DNA of 64,000 nucleotides, taken from assembly GCA_947494435.1 (NCBI GenBank), contig CANLUY010000001.1, positions 1,354,001-1,418,000 of the forward strand, in the 5' to 3' direction. The notes beneath the pieces were generated by a model that saw nothing but the letters and a program-made list of their open reading frames with translations, was not told the DNA's origin and made no database searches. The position numbers and the translations under genes were made by a program. Below, piece after piece: positions 25,614-34,493 of the stretch. Each line of letters begins with the position of its first letter. Within the stretch, counting starts at the first letter, position 1. This stretch comes from an uncultured Litoreibacter sp. (GTDB lineage: Bacteria > Pseudomonadota > Alphaproteobacteria > Rhodobacterales > Rhodobacteraceae).

Positions 25614-25910
25614 ATGAAAACTGTACTCGCATCCGCCCTCGTCGCCCTCTCTTTCGCTGCACCTGCTGCGGCTGACGTCTCAACCGCTCAAGCCTTCTTT
25701 GCGCTGGGCAACGACAGCGCTGCTGAGCGCATCGTCGGTAAAACATCAACCGGCGACGTATTTGCCGCTCAAGTGATCGGCGCTGCTGCAAATGAAAGCG
25801 CGCTGGAACAAAACGTTTCTGTTGAAGCCGATATTGCAACACGGAATGCAGCTGTCTTGAGCTTCTTCGCGCTGAGCAACGACTCCGCCGCAGAGCGTCA
25901 CGTAAAGTAA
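25614..25910 (+). CDS. Secreted repeat protein 3 (three ND-S-A-A-E-R motifs)
   Basis: 98 residues. The start at 25614 gives the MKTVLASALVALSFAAP signal peptide, cleaved after residue 20. FFALGNDSAAERIV (28-41) and FFALSNDSAAERHVK (84-98) are well conserved; the middle copy is IGAAANESALEQNV, the only copy of nine in the family without AAER. No cysteine. The 5' region is nearly identical to gene 2, implying recent duplication that included the promoter. Function unknown. Confidence 0.8.
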   Translation: MKTVLASALVALSFAAPAAADVSTAQAFFALGNDSAAERIVGKTSTGDVFAAQVIGAAANESALEQNVSVEADIATRNAAVLSFFALSNDSAAERHVK

Positions 25911-25944
25911 AATCCCAAGGTCGTTTCCTCCCTAGATGACCTCA

Positions 25945-25975
25945 AAGACGGGTCCGCTTCACGCGGGCCCGTCTT
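25945..25975. terminator. Bidirectional terminator between repeat-protein gene 3 and a membrane protein
   Basis: AAGACGGGTCCGC (25945-25957) pairs with GCGGGCCCGTCTT (25963-25975), with one G-T pair. It lies between convergent genes and covers the stop of the minus-strand gene. Confidence 0.8.
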
Positions 25976-26705
25976 CTTGTGTGAAGAGGGCTTTCATACC
26001 ACCGCTGAGATCCCCTTTGACGATCCATGAAATGCCAAAGGCGATGACACCCACGGTTTCCCACCAGAAGACCCAGTGCACCTCGGCCAGTGCCTCTTTT
26101 CGAGCCTCGCCCGCGAGGAAATAATAGCCGAGCATCACCATCGCCGTGAGGATCGCCGCGCCGCAGGCAACGTAGGTCTTGTTTTCAAGTGTTGACCAGT
26201 CGCGCTTTGCATCTGGGCCGCTGCTGTTTTTGGTAAAAAGAAATACGCAGATGATAAAGATGCAAACAAAAAACAGGATCGCGAAGAGGAAGTGGATCAC
26301 CGGAAAGCTGGTCCAATGGGCGACAAATCCAGTGGTGGGGCAGGTGAAGCCATTGGCCGCGTCCATTGTTCCGGGTGGGCAAGGTGCGTCCACGGGTTGC
26401 GTGGTGGGGAAGAGGGCCACGCCAATAGCGCCGATGCCTGCAAAGGTGGATATCCAGAAATCGGACAGAGTTTCCCCTTCGGCGCGGGGGTAGCCGAGAT
26501 AGGCGATCAAAAAGATGCCCACGGTGATTAACGAGCCTACGAAATAGTCGCCCATTGCGGTGTGATAGAACTCCGAGATTGAGGGCTGCATATCGCCGCC
26601 AAACAAGCGGGCTTGTGCATAGAGGGCGATAGGAAGGGCCAGACCAGTCAGACCAATCACCCGGCGCACGGCGCGAAAGGACAAGATGCGAGGATCAACT
26701 TGCAT
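25959..26705 (-). CDS. Multi-pass membrane protein, unknown function
   Basis: 248 residues with about six hydrophobic segments (near 15-30, 50-70, 85-100, 133-158, 180-197 and 210-227). A loop between the third and fourth carries CPPGTMDAANGFTCPTTG, whose two cysteines could form a disulfide outside the membrane. ISEFYHTAMGDYFVGSL near residue 43 looks like a conserved signature, but I cannot assign a family. It is transcribed alone and convergent with repeat-protein gene 3. Confidence 0.7.
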   Translation of the reverse strand: MQVDPRILSFRAVRRVIGLTGLALPIALYAQARLFGGDMQPSISEFYHTAMGDYFVGSLITVGIFLIAYLGYPRAEGETLSDFWISTFAGIGAIGVALFPTTQPVDAPCPPGTMDAANGFTCPTTGFVAHWTSFPVIHFLFAILFFVCIFIICVFLFTKNSSGPDAKRDWSTLENKTYVACGAAILTAMVMLGYYFLAGEARKEALAEVHWVFWWETVGVIAFGISWIVKGDLSGGMKALFTQEDGPA

Positions 26706-26810
26706 GAGGTTTCTCCAATAGTGTTTTTCAAATTAGTTTTCTAAAATACCGGATAGTATAGCGTATAAGCCCCTTTGCTCAAAGCGGGCAGATGGGGGAC
26801 GGGGCAGGGA

Positions 26811-27065
26811 ATGGCGACTTTTATCACAGCAGTGTTGGTGTTGCTTTATGCTGGTTGGGCGCTGTGGTTCAGGCGGGGTGGAGCACCCTCACGCATGGGC
26901 GGGCGTGGGCTGAAAGCCAAACGCAACCCGTGCAAATGGTCGGAAACCGGAGACACAAAAGGCCGGTTTGTGGAGTATCGCTGCGCAACCTGTCTGGTTG
27001 TAGCGTTGAGCCATACCGGTGCGCCGCCGCAGGATTGCAAGAAAGTGCTAGCGGACCCTAAGTGA
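26811..27065 (+). CDS. Small membrane-anchored cysteine-containing protein
   Basis: 84 residues. The ATG at 26811 follows GGGGCAGGGA and opens a single N-terminal helix (about 2-19), then a basic stretch and a compact domain with four cysteines (NPCKW, YRCATC, QDCKK) that could bind metal or form disulfides. The 3' end overlaps convergent pyrF by 8 bp. No family is recognised. Confidence 0.6.
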   Translation: MATFITAVLVLLYAGWALWFRRGGAPSRMGGRGLKAKRNPCKWSETGDTKGRFVEYRCATCLVVALSHTGAPPQDCKKVLADPK

Positions 27066-27753
27066 ATTCTGCGACTGCGGCTTTCGCGGCGGCCACTGGG
27101 TCTGTGGCCTGCCAGATGGGGCGACCGACGACGATGTGATCGGCTCCGTTTTTGATGGCGTCGCCCGGAGTGGCTGTGCGCTTTTGATCATTCGCCGCAC
27201 TGCCTGCGGGGCGCACGCCGGGGGTGACGATCAGGCGGTCTTTGGCCTCTGGTAGCGCGCGGATTGCAGCAGCTTCTTGGGGGGAGGCGATGATACCGTC
27301 AGCGCCTGCGTTGAACGCGTTGCCTGCCCGTTCCAGCACAAGGTCTTGCATGTCGCCTTGTTTGATTAGGCTGGCGTCGAGGTCTTGGCGGTCCAGCGAT
27401 GTCAGGATCGTGACGCCGAGGATTTTCATATTGCTGCCTGCGGCGCCTTCTTTGGCGGCGCGCACCACGTGCGGATCACCGTGGACTGTGAGGAAGTCGA
27501 GATCGAACTGGGCGAGGCCCTTCACGGCTTTCTCGATCGTCGCGGAGATGTCGAAGAGTTTCATGTCGAGGAAAATGCGTTTGCCGTGCTCTTGCTTGAG
27601 CTCATTGGCAAGCGCGAGGCCCCCGGTCGTCAACATGCCGAGGCCGATTTTGTAGAAAGAGACGCTGTCTGCCAGCTTCATTGTCAGCTCATGCGCAGCG
27701 ATGGCCGTAGGCAGGTCGAGGGCAACAATCAGGCGGTCGTCAGAATTGGACAT
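27058..27753 (-). CDS. pyrF: Orotidine-5'-phosphate decarboxylase
   Basis: 231 residues. It catalyses the last step of UMP synthesis, decarboxylating OMP. IVALDLPT (about 9-16) starts the barrel, FLDMKLFDISATIEKAV (about 56-72) is the active-site block with the Asp-Lys-Asp set, and IVTPGVRP and HIVVGRPIW form the phosphate-binding end. Length matches the bacterial enzyme. No other pyrimidine gene is adjacent. Confidence 0.93.
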   Translation of the reverse strand: MSNSDDRLIVALDLPTAIAAHELTMKLADSVSFYKIGLGMLTTGGLALANELKQEHGKRIFLDMKLFDISATIEKAVKGLAQFDLDFLTVHGDPHVVRAAKEGAAGSNMKILGVTILTSLDRQDLDASLIKQGDMQDLVLERAGNAFNAGADGIIASPQEAAAIRALPEAKDRLIVTPGVRPAGSAANDQKRTATPGDAIKNGADHIVVGRPIWQATDPVAAAKAAVAEFT

Positions 27754-27818
27754 ATCAGGGCCTTCCTATTCGGGTCGGCCCTGATTGATACGGTTGTTTG
27801 GCCGCGTCAAGCTGTGTG

Positions 27819-28127
27819 TCAGGCTGCGCGCTTAGCCGAGAAGGTCAGTGTGTCTGTCAATTGGCGTGCCAGATCGCCCAGATGCGCCAGTTTGCTTTGG
27901 CCCGTTGGCGTGCGCGCGACGAGGTGATTGGCTTTGCGGGCGCGGTGCTTTTTGGCTTGGGCCACCAATTTATGGCTGACGAAGCTGAAATCGCTGTCGA
28001 TGGGGAGGCGTAGGGAGGTGGGGTATTTCGTGGCCTCGGTCCCTTCATAGAGGACGACCATTGCGTCAAAGCTGCGGCTTGCTGCGTTGTAATGCAGGTT
28101 TTGGACTTCTGTTTTATATCTGCTCAT
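27819..28127 (-). CDS. Conserved small protein of unknown function
   Basis: 102 residues, basic C-terminal half (KKHRARKANHLVARTP), no signal peptide or membrane helix. It starts MSRYKTEVQNLHYNAASRSF, which reads like the start of a compact alpha/beta domain. It sits 65 bp upstream of pyrF on the same strand. A weaker EcfG-like promoter lies before it at 28149-28174. No function assigned. Confidence 0.6.
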   Translation of the reverse strand: MSRYKTEVQNLHYNAASRSFDAMVVLYEGTEATKYPTSLRLPIDSDFSFVSHKLVAQAKKHRARKANHLVARTPTGQSKLAHLGDLARQLTDTLTFSAKRAA

Positions 28128-28148
28128 GGATTTGCTCCTTTTCGCCTT

Positions 28149-28174
28149 AACTCACGTATACATGGGAAAGTTCC
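28149..28174 (-). promoter_or_regulatory. Weaker EcfG-like promoter candidate before the 102-residue protein
   Basis: On the minus strand GGAAC (28174-28170), an 18-nt gap, and GTT (28151-28149), preceded by A rather than the usual C. The spacing is one base longer than in the six clear sites in this window. Confidence 0.35.
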
Positions 28175-28260
28175 GTCGAAATTAAACATTTGTTCACCTA
28201 GGCGTGAATCTACGTCACCATCGGGACGGTTTTCTGACATCGCAAAATTAACGGTATCCT

Positions 28261-28290
28261 CTTGAGTGTGGGCGTAAGGGTTCCCATTTG
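28261..28290 (+). promoter_or_regulatory. Sigma-32 (RpoH)-type promoter of clpB
   Basis: CTTGAGT (28261-28267), a 14-nt spacer and TCCCATTT (28282-28289) closely match the heat-shock consensus CTTGAAA-N14-CCCCATNT. It lies about 75 bp before the clpB start. Confidence 0.7.
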
Positions 28291-28366
28291 ATGGGGTGAG
28301 GTTTGTTGCCTCCGCGTGCTGCCTGGCGGGCGCGGGACGGACAGACGCTTATTGAAAGGACGAGAT

Positions 28367-30982
28367 ATGAACTTGGAAAAGTTTACCGAACGGTCGCGCG
28401 GTTTCATACAGGCGGCCCAAACGATTGCCATGCGCGAAGACCATCAGCGTCTGGCGCCTGAACACCTTCTGAAAGCTTTGATGGATGACGAGCAGGGCTT
28501 GGCATCTAACTTGATCACCTCGGCTGGCGGTGCACCTGCGCGGGTGCTGGAGGCTGTGGATTTGGCCATCGCGAAGATGGCGAAGGTCTCTGGTGATACG
28601 GGGCAGGTCTATCTGGATACGCAGACCGGCAAAGTGTTGGCGGAGGCTGAGAAGCTGGCCTCGAAAGCTGGCGATAGCTTCGTGCCGGTGGAACGGCTTT
28701 TGACCGCGTTGTGCATGGTCAAATCGAAGGCGCGGGATGCGTTGGAGGCGGGCGGAGTTTCGGCTCAGGCGCTGAATTCCGCGATCAATGATGTGCGCAA
28801 GGGGCGGACGGCGGATAGCGCCTCGGCTGAGGACAGTTATGATGCGTTGAAGAAATACGCGATGGATCTGACGGAGAGGGCGAGAGAGGGCAAGATTGAC
28901 CCGATCATCGGTCGTGATGAAGAGATCCGGCGCACGATGCAGGTGCTGTCGCGGCGCACGAAGAACAACCCGGTTCTGATCGGTGAGCCCGGCGTCGGTA
29001 AGACGGCGATTGCGGAAGGTCTGGCCTTGCGGATCGTGGACGGCGATGTGCCGGAGAGCTTGCGCAACAAGAAGCTGATGGCGCTGGATATGGGCGCGTT
29101 GATTGCGGGCGCGAAGTATCGTGGTGAGTTTGAGGAGCGTTTGAAAGCGATCCTTAATGAGGTCACGGATGCCGCCGGTGAGATCATTCTGTTCATTGAC
29201 GAGATGCACACGCTTGTCGGTGCCGGGAAAGGCGAAGGGGCGATGGACGCATCGAACCTGCTGAAGCCTGCTTTGGCGCGGGGTGAGTTGCACTGTGTGG
29301 GTGCCACGACTTTGGATGAGTACCGCAAGCATGTTGAGAAAGACGCGGCTTTGGCGCGTCGGTTCCAGCCTGTTTTGGCGGAAGAGCCGACGGTGGAGGA
29401 TACGATTTCCATCCTGCGCGGCATTAAGGAGAAGTATGAGCTGCACCATGGGGTGCGGATTTCAGACAGCGCCTTGGTGGCGGCGGCGACGTTGTCGCAT
29501 CGCTATATCACGGACAGGTTCCTGCCGGACAAAGCCATCGACCTGATGGACGAAGCGGCGAGCCGTTTGCGGATGGAAGTGGACAGCAAGCCGGAAGAGT
29601 TGGACGCGTTGGATCGTCAGATCATGCAGTTGCAGATTGAGGAAGTCGCGTTGTCGAAGGAAGATGACGAGGCCTCCAAAGACCGGCTGGAGACGTTGCA
29701 GAAAGAGCTGGCTGACTTGCAGGAGAAATCCCGCGAGATGACAGCGCAGTGGCAGTCGGAACGCGACAAGCTGGAAGGCGCGCGTGAGCTGAAAGAGCAG
29801 TTGGATCGTGCGCGCGCTGAGCTGGATATCGCGAAACGTGAAGGCAATCTGGCCAAGGCGGGCGAACTGTCTTACGGCGTGATCCCCGAGCTTGAAAAGA
29901 AGCTGGGCGAGGCCGAGGCGTCAGAAAATGATGTCGTGGTCGAGGAAGCCGTGCGGCCGGAACAAATCGCGCAAGTGGTCGAACGCTGGACTGGCATTCC
30001 GACAACCAAAATGCTGGAAGGCGAACGCGATAAGCTGCTGCGAATGGAAGAAGAGATCGGTCAACGTGTGATCGGTCAACGCTCTGCCGTGTCTGCGGTC
30101 GCGCGCTCTGTGCGGCGTGCGCGGGCGGGGCTGAACGAGGAATCGCGGCCTTTGGGCTCGTTCCTGTTCCTCGGGCCAACCGGCGTTGGTAAGACTGAGC
30201 TGACCAAGGCTGTGGCGGAGTTTCTGTTTGATGATGACAGCGCGATGGTGCGCATTGATATGTCGGAATTCATGGAGAAACACGCGGTTGCGCGTCTGAT
30301 CGGCGCCCCTCCGGGCTATGTTGGCTATGATGAGGGCGGTGTTCTGACCGAAGCTGTGCGGCGCAGGCCATATCAGGTTGTGCTGTTCGACGAGGTCGAA
30401 AAGGCGCATCCGGATGTGTTCAACGTGCTGTTGCAGGTTTTGGACGATGGTGTGCTGACCGATGGTCAGGGCCGCACGGTCGATTTCAAGCAGACGCTGA
30501 TCATTCTGACCTCAAACCTTGGCGCGCAGGCGCTGAGCCAGCTGCCGGAGAATGCCGACAGCTCAGATGCGAAACGCGATGTGATGGACGCGGTGCGGGC
30601 GCATTTCCGGCCTGAGTTCCTGAACCGTCTGGACGAGACGATCATCTTTGACCGTCTGGCGCGTGCCGATATGGCGGGGATTGTCGACATCCAGCTTGGT
30701 CTTTTGGACAAGCGCTTGGCTTCGCGCAAGATCACGCTTGATCTGGATGAGGGCGCGCGGGTTTGGCTGGCTGACGAAGGCTATGATCCAGTCTTTGGTG
30801 CACGGCCATTGAAACGCGTCATCCAGCGGGCATTGCAGGACCAGTTGGCTGAGATGCTGCTGGCCGGTGACGTCAAAGACGGCGAGACCATTCAGGTCAG
30901 TGCTGGGGCTGACGGGCTGATCGTGGGCGACCGTGTGTCGGCGTCAAACCGGCCGAAGCCGGACGAAGCGACGGTTCATTAA
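28367..30982 (+). CDS. clpB: ATP-dependent disaggregase ClpB
   Basis: 871-residue AAA+ chaperone that extracts proteins from aggregates together with DnaK. The start at 28367 follows GAAAGGA. The N-terminal Clp domain begins [16 protein letters not shown]-1 has Walker A GEPGVGKT near 205 and Walker [10 protein letters not shown]; a long middle-domain coiled coil covers about 400-530; AAA-2 has GPTGVGKT near 602, with [12 protein letters not shown]. No ClpP-binding loop is evident, consistent with ClpB rather than ClpA. A sigma-32-like promoter precedes it and a terminator follows. Confidence 0.97.
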   Translation: MNLEKFTERSRGFIQAAQTIAMREDHQRLAPEHLLKALMDDEQGLASNLITSAGGAPARVLEAVDLAIAKMAKVSGDTGQVYLDTQTGKVLAEAEKLASKAGDSFVPVERLLTALCMVKSKARDALEAGGVSAQALNSAINDVRKGRTADSASAEDSYDALKKYAMDLTERAREGKIDPIIGRDEEIRRTMQVLSRRTKNNPVLIGEPGVGKTAIAEGLALRIVDGDVPESLRNKKLMALDMGALIAGAKYRGEFEERLKAILNEVTDAAGEIILFIDEMHTLVGAGKGEGAMDASNLLKPALARGELHCVGATTLDEYRKHVEKDAALARRFQPVLAEEPTVEDTISILRGIKEKYELHHGVRISDSALVAAATLSHRYITDRFLPDKAIDLMDEAASRLRMEVDSKPEELDALDRQIMQLQIEEVALSKEDDEASKDRLETLQKELADLQEKSREMTAQWQSERDKLEGARELKEQLDRARAELDIAKREGNLAKAGELSYGVIPELEKKLGEAEASENDVVVEEAVRPEQIAQVVERWTGIPTTKMLEGERDKLLRMEEEIGQRVIGQRSAVSAVARSVRRARAGLNEESRPLGSFLFLGPTGVGKTELTKAVAEFLFDDDSAMVRIDMSEFMEKHAVARLIGAPPGYVGYDEGGVLTEAVRRRPYQVVLFDEVEKAHPDVFNVLLQVLDDGVLTDGQGRTVDFKQTLIILTSNLGAQALSQLPENADSSDAKRDVMDAVRAHFRPEFLNRLDETIIFDRLARADMAGIVDIQLGLLDKRLASRKITLDLDEGARVWLADEGYDPVFGARPLKRVIQRALQDQLAEMLLAGDVKDGETIQVSAGADGLIVGDRVSASNRPKPDEATVH

Positions 30983-30988
30983 TGACAA

Positions 30989-31024
30989 GAGGGCCCGCGC
31001 AGTGATGCGCGGGGCCTCATTTTT
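30989..31024 (+). terminator. Terminator of clpB
   Basis: GAGGGCCCGCGC (30989-31000) pairs with GCGCGGGGCCTC (31007-31018) with one mismatch, followed by ATTTTT. Confidence 0.85.
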
Positions 31025-31062
31025 ATCAGGCGCAGACTGAAACCACAGACGATTTTCAGGCC

Positions 31063-31392
31063 CTATTGAATGCGATATGTCGTGGTTCGGCTACCATCTA
31101 CAGTGGTGAACTTGATTATCCCGTTTCTCATCGTGATGGTCTGACAGGCTGTCCCGAAGTTTTCTCCTCCGAGAGAGACTTTCCGGCAAAAATTCCCATT
31201 CTCCGTCCACCAACGACCGCGCAGCTTTTTGCCGTCGAACACGCCGTTAATCGTGCCATTGCCGTTGATCGTGACAAAGCCTTGGTCACTGACAAGTTTA
31301 CGGCCATAGACATCACTGAGACTTTGGGCCGAGGCGGACACGGCCACCGTTGAAAGCGCGATTGCGATCAAGCCAAATTTTACAAAACTCAT
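31063..31392 (-). CDS. Small secreted protein, unknown function
   Basis: 109 residues. A signal peptide ends VSASA near residue 22. The mature part is a short beta-rich chain: SDQGFVTINGNGTINGVFDG, then LRGRWWTENGNFCRKV, and a C-terminal strand pattern. Two cysteines (FCRKV, TACQT) could form a disulfide. The layout of repeated short strands around a Trp-Trp pair resembles small lipocalin-like periplasmic proteins, but no family is assigned. It is convergent with clpB. Confidence 0.65.
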   Translation of the reverse strand: MSFVKFGLIAIALSTVAVSASAQSLSDVYGRKLVSDQGFVTINGNGTINGVFDGKKLRGRWWTENGNFCRKVSLGGENFGTACQTITMRNGIIKFTTVDGSRTTTYRIQ

Positions 31393-31650
31393 TATTCCCT
31401 CCTTAAAAACTGCGCAAATTCTACCCTTGGTAAGGGTTAAGTCAATGAAACTCAGGAGCTGAATGCAGTGTGTGTTTACATATTGAGAGGCCCTCCTGCG
31501 TGTTCTGTGGGGCTTTTTCGACGCAAGAGAGAGCGTTGCAGCGATTGCGCTGATGCCGCCCGGGACGTTAGGGTTCTGTCATGACACATGACAATTCCCC
31601 CCTGTTTCGCCCCTTCCATAATTGCCTGCATATCCGGTTAGGACGCAGCG

Positions 31651-32565
31651 ATGGGTAAGGTCGTTGTCCTTGGTGTTTTCGTGGCTGACACGGTTTATCG
31701 CGCGGATCGGATGCCCAAGATGGGTGAGACGCTATTGGGTAATAGTTTTGCGCTCGGCCCCGGTGGGAAGGGTTCAAATCAGGCTGTCGCCTCCGCCCGG
31801 ATCGGGGCGGAAACGCATATGATCTCTAAACTAGGGCGCGATGATTTCGGGAAGCTGGCGCTGGAGACATGGGCGGAGGCGGGGGTGATCCCGCATGCCG
31901 AACAGGTTGAGACCTCCTACACAGGCGCGGCTTTTGTTTTTATCGAAGAGCGCTCGGGCGATAATGCGATCATCATCTCGCCCGGCGCGGCCGCATTGAT
32001 TGGTCCCGATGATATTGAGGCGCAGGCGGAGCTGATTGCGGGGGCAGATGTGTTTCTGACGCAATTGGAGCAACCGATGGATGCCGCGATGCGCGGGTTG
32101 CAGATTGCGAAAGAGGCGGGTGTGACGACGATGTTGAACCCCGCACCGGCGGCAGAGTTGCCTGACGGTATGCTGGCGCTCTGTGATTATGTGACCCCGA
32201 ATGAGACGGAGTGCGAGGCGCTGACCGGCGTTGCTGTTCATGATGTGGAAGACGCGGCGCGGGCGTGTGCAGCGCTTAAAGCGTTGGGCGTGCAGACGCC
32301 GATAATCACGATGGGTGAGCAAGGCGCGTATCTGGATGGTCATGGCCTTGTTCCGGCGGTGTGTGCCGGCGCGGTAGTTGAAACCACGGGGGCAGGCGAT
32401 GCGTTTAATGGCGGATTTGCAGCGGCTTTGGCGGAGGGTATGACGCCCCTTGAGGCCGCTCGGTTCGGCTGTGCCACTGCGGGGCTGTCGGTGACCAAAG
32501 CGGGCGCTGCCGCAGGGATGCCGCACCGCAAAGATGTTGACGCATTGATCAAAAAACAGGGCTAA
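31651..32565 (+). CDS. rbsK: Ribokinase (PfkB-family carbohydrate kinase)
   Basis: 304 residues. ATP-dependent phosphorylation of ribose or a related sugar. GPGGKGSNQAVASARIG near residue 37 is the PfkB signature 1 region of ribokinases, NPAPAAELP and TPNETECEALTG are typical of RbsK, and the catalytic Asp is in TTGAGDAFNGGF near 247. No ribose transporter or mutarotase gene is adjacent, so the physiological sugar is inferred from the family only. Confidence 0.88.
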   Translation: MGKVVVLGVFVADTVYRADRMPKMGETLLGNSFALGPGGKGSNQAVASARIGAETHMISKLGRDDFGKLALETWAEAGVIPHAEQVETSYTGAAFVFIEERSGDNAIIISPGAAALIGPDDIEAQAELIAGADVFLTQLEQPMDAAMRGLQIAKEAGVTTMLNPAPAAELPDGMLALCDYVTPNETECEALTGVAVHDVEDAARACAALKALGVQTPIITMGEQGAYLDGHGLVPAVCAGAVVETTGAGDAFNGGFAAALAEGMTPLEAARFGCATAGLSVTKAGAAAGMPHRKDVDALIKKQG

Positions 32566-32677
32566 GTGCAGACGTTTTGTGCTGCTTTTGATGGTGAGTG
32601 ACGTAAAAATTTTCAGAAAATTATTGTTTTGAAACAGGTAATTGATCTATTTTTTCTGATTTTTCGAGCGGATCTTC

Positions 32678-32703
32678 GGAACTATCAAGATTGTGGCGCG
32701 GTT
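32678..32703 (+). promoter_or_regulatory. Weaker EcfG-like promoter candidate before a secreted protein gene
   Basis: GGAAC (32678-32682), an 18-nt gap and GTT (32701-32703), preceded by G rather than C. It lies about 40 bp before the start at 32744 and just left of the stress response cluster, which raises its plausibility. Confidence 0.4.
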
Positions 32704-32743
32704 CTTTCTCCATACAGCATCTATGCTGAGAAGGAGAAGACAA

Positions 32744-33229
32744 ATGACATTCAAGATGAAAGCAACAGCAACAGCCGCAGCCCTGATTATCGGTGGCAGC
32801 GCAATTGCAGCAACTCCAATCCAGAATGTGGACGTGGACGTTGATCTAGACGCTGTGCAGAACGCAACAGCCGCCGCATATTGGACTGATGTTGCCGACG
32901 ATCTGGAAAATGAAATCGTATCTCGTCTGACATCGCAAATCGACAATGACGGTGCTTCCTTGTCCATCGACATTGATGAGGTGTCCTTGGCCAACACTTT
33001 TGAGAAAACATTTGGCTGGGAAGAAAACTTCCTGATCGGTGACGTGTTGATTTCTAATCCGTTGGACGCATCTGCGCACGAATTCTACACGCTGAAGGTC
33101 AGCTTTGAGAACGCGAAGTCGTACCTGCCGGAGGACATGGACCTGGCAACTGTCACCAACGACAGCCCGTACTACTATGAGAGCATGATTGAAGCGTTTG
33201 CCGACAACGTCGTCGCGAAACTGAAGTAA
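32744..33229 (+). CDS. Secreted protein of unknown function
   Basis: 161 residues. The start at 32744 has AAGGAG upstream and yields a signal peptide ending GSAIAA. The mature protein opens with an acidic alternating run (NVDVDVDLDAV) and then mixed helices and strands with many Asp residues (SLSIDIDEVSLANTF). No cysteine. No family recognised. It is monocistronic, with a terminator right after, and possibly under EcfG control. Confidence 0.7.
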   Translation: MTFKMKATATAAALIIGGSAIAATPIQNVDVDVDLDAVQNATAAAYWTDVADDLENEIVSRLTSQIDNDGASLSIDIDEVSLANTFEKTFGWEENFLIGDVLISNPLDASAHEFYTLKVSFENAKSYLPEDMDLATVTNDSPYYYESMIEAFADNVVAKLK

Positions 33230-33251
33230 CAGTGCGCCGATTTAGATTTAG

Positions 33252-33282
33252 AACCGCCCGGCATTTTTGTCGGGCGGTTTTG
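33252..33282 (+). terminator. Terminator after the secreted protein gene
   Basis: AACCGCCCG (33252-33260) pairs with CGGGCGGTT (33271-33279), followed by a short T-run. Confidence 0.88.
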
Positions 33283-33323
33283 TGTCGGAAGGCACGTATC
33301 TCCCACAAAATGCGGAATTCACG

Positions 33324-34157
33324 ATGACCACGTCCCAGATTCACAGCGATAAGAAAAGATCAAACGGGGAGGCGGATGCGTCCAGCATGTCCTCCAAAGA
33401 AATTTTTGAAGTTATCCGTGAAGAGGGTGAGGAAGAGCTGGCGCGCCCCAACGCTTCCTTGTTCTGGTCGGGGATTGCTGCGGGTATTCTGATCTCTTTC
33501 TCCGTCTTGGGAGAGGCGATCTTTCGGACGTATCTGCCGTCTGCGGATTGGGCCTATCTGGTTGAAAATCTTGGCTACAGCTTCGGGTTCTTGGCGGTGA
33601 TCCTCGGGCGGATGCAGTTGTTCACGGAGAATACTATTACGACCGTGTTGCCGGTGGTGCATGAGCGCTCACTGACTATCCTGAAACGGCTATTGGTCCT
33701 GTGGAGCGTTGTTTTATTCGCCAATGTGATTGGCGCGTTTCTGGTTGCAACGCTGATGGCGCATTCCTCCGCTATTCCATCGGAGTTACTGCCCGCGATT
33801 GAAGAACTGTCGCGTCACGCGACGGGTTTCCCACCGTTTGAGGGTTTCCAGAGAGCGATCCCTGCGGGGCTGCTGGTGGCTGCCATTGTCTGGATGCTGC
33901 CGCAATCGGAGGGCTTTGGCTTTTTCGTGATCATCGTGTTCACGTGGCTTATCGCGGCTGGTGATTTCACGCATGTGGTCGCAGGATCGGTAGAGATGGC
34001 GTTTCTGGTGGTTCAGGGCCTGTTGCCTTGGGATCAGGCAATCTTCGGTTTTTTCCTACCCGTATTGGCAGGCAATATCGTAGGCGGGACGGCAATCTTT
34101 GCACTGCTGGCCTTCGGGCAAGTGCGGCACGAGTTGGATGATGACGAAATCAAATAA
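33324..34157 (+). CDS. Formate/nitrite transporter (FNT) family protein, YfdC-like
   Basis: 277 residues. The ATG at 33324 is preferred because upstream codons fall in a terminator. A polar N-terminus of about 45 residues (with EIFEVIREEGEEEL) precedes six membrane helices. GIAAGILISFSVLGEA and GDFTHVVAGSVEMAF resemble the two FNT half-signatures, and LFTENTITTVLPV matches the family's conserved loop. The YfdC-like branch is large and poorly characterised, so the anion moved (formate, nitrite or other) is uncertain despite the formate dehydrogenase elsewhere in the window. Confidence 0.82.
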   Translation: MTTSQIHSDKKRSNGEADASSMSSKEIFEVIREEGEEELARPNASLFWSGIAAGILISFSVLGEAIFRTYLPSADWAYLVENLGYSFGFLAVILGRMQLFTENTITTVLPVVHERSLTILKRLLVLWSVVLFANVIGAFLVATLMAHSSAIPSELLPAIEELSRHATGFPPFEGFQRAIPAGLLVAAIVWMLPQSEGFGFFVIIVFTWLIAAGDFTHVVAGSVEMAFLVVQGLLPWDQAIFGFFLPVLAGNIVGGTAIFALLAFGQVRHELDDDEIK

Positions 34158-34165
34158 CTAATTAG

Positions 34166-34190
34166 GGAACTCTTTTCTGTTTGTTGCGTT
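34166..34190 (+). promoter_or_regulatory. EcfG-type promoter of the PLDc_N peptide gene
   Basis: GGAAC (34166-34170), 17 nt, GTT (34188-34190) preceded by C, a full match to GGAAC-N16-CGTT. It lies 38 bp before the ATG at 34229. Confidence 0.75.
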
Positions 34191-34228
34191 GAGCGGTAAC
34201 GCAACCCCGACATTAGGAGTTACACGTC

Positions 34229-34417
34229 ATGGAATATGCAGGTTTTGGTGGATTTATTGTCCTTGCCCTCAACATTTGGGCTATCGTTTCAATCATTGGA
34301 TCAGGAGCGTCGACCGGCGCGAAGGTCGTTTGGACCTTGCTCGTGCTGGTTCTGCCAATCGTCGGATTTATCATCTGGCTGATTGCCGGACCGCGGTCAC
34401 GTACCTCGATCGCTTAA
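34229..34417 (+). CDS. PLDc_N-domain small membrane protein
   Basis: 62 residues, two transmembrane helices. VVWTLLVLVLPIVGFIIWLI followed by AGPR is the hallmark of the phospholipase D nuclease N-terminal (PLDc_N) domain, found alone in small membrane proteins. AGGAGTT lies just upstream of the ATG. An EcfG promoter precedes it and a terminator follows, so it is a stand-alone general stress response gene by prediction. Confidence 0.85.
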   Translation: MEYAGFGGFIVLALNIWAIVSIIGSGASTGAKVVWTLLVLVLPIVGFIIWLIAGPRSRTSIA

Positions 34418-34434
34418 ACGCAAGACAAAATCTG

Positions 34435-34462
34435 AGCCTGCGCATCCCAGCGCGGGCTTTTT
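34435..34462 (+). terminator. Terminator of the PLDc_N gene
   Basis: AGCCTGCGC (34435-34443) pairs with GCGCGGGCT (34450-34458) with one G-T pair, then TTTTT. Its position argues that the next gene starts after 34462. Confidence 0.8.
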
Positions 34463-34493
34463 CTATTCTCATAGACTGATAGGCTTTGGCTCC

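Noticed and set aside
28349-29449. 366-codon minus-strand frame inside clpB
   Set aside because: Shadow of the clpB frame; low-complexity composition and no start context.
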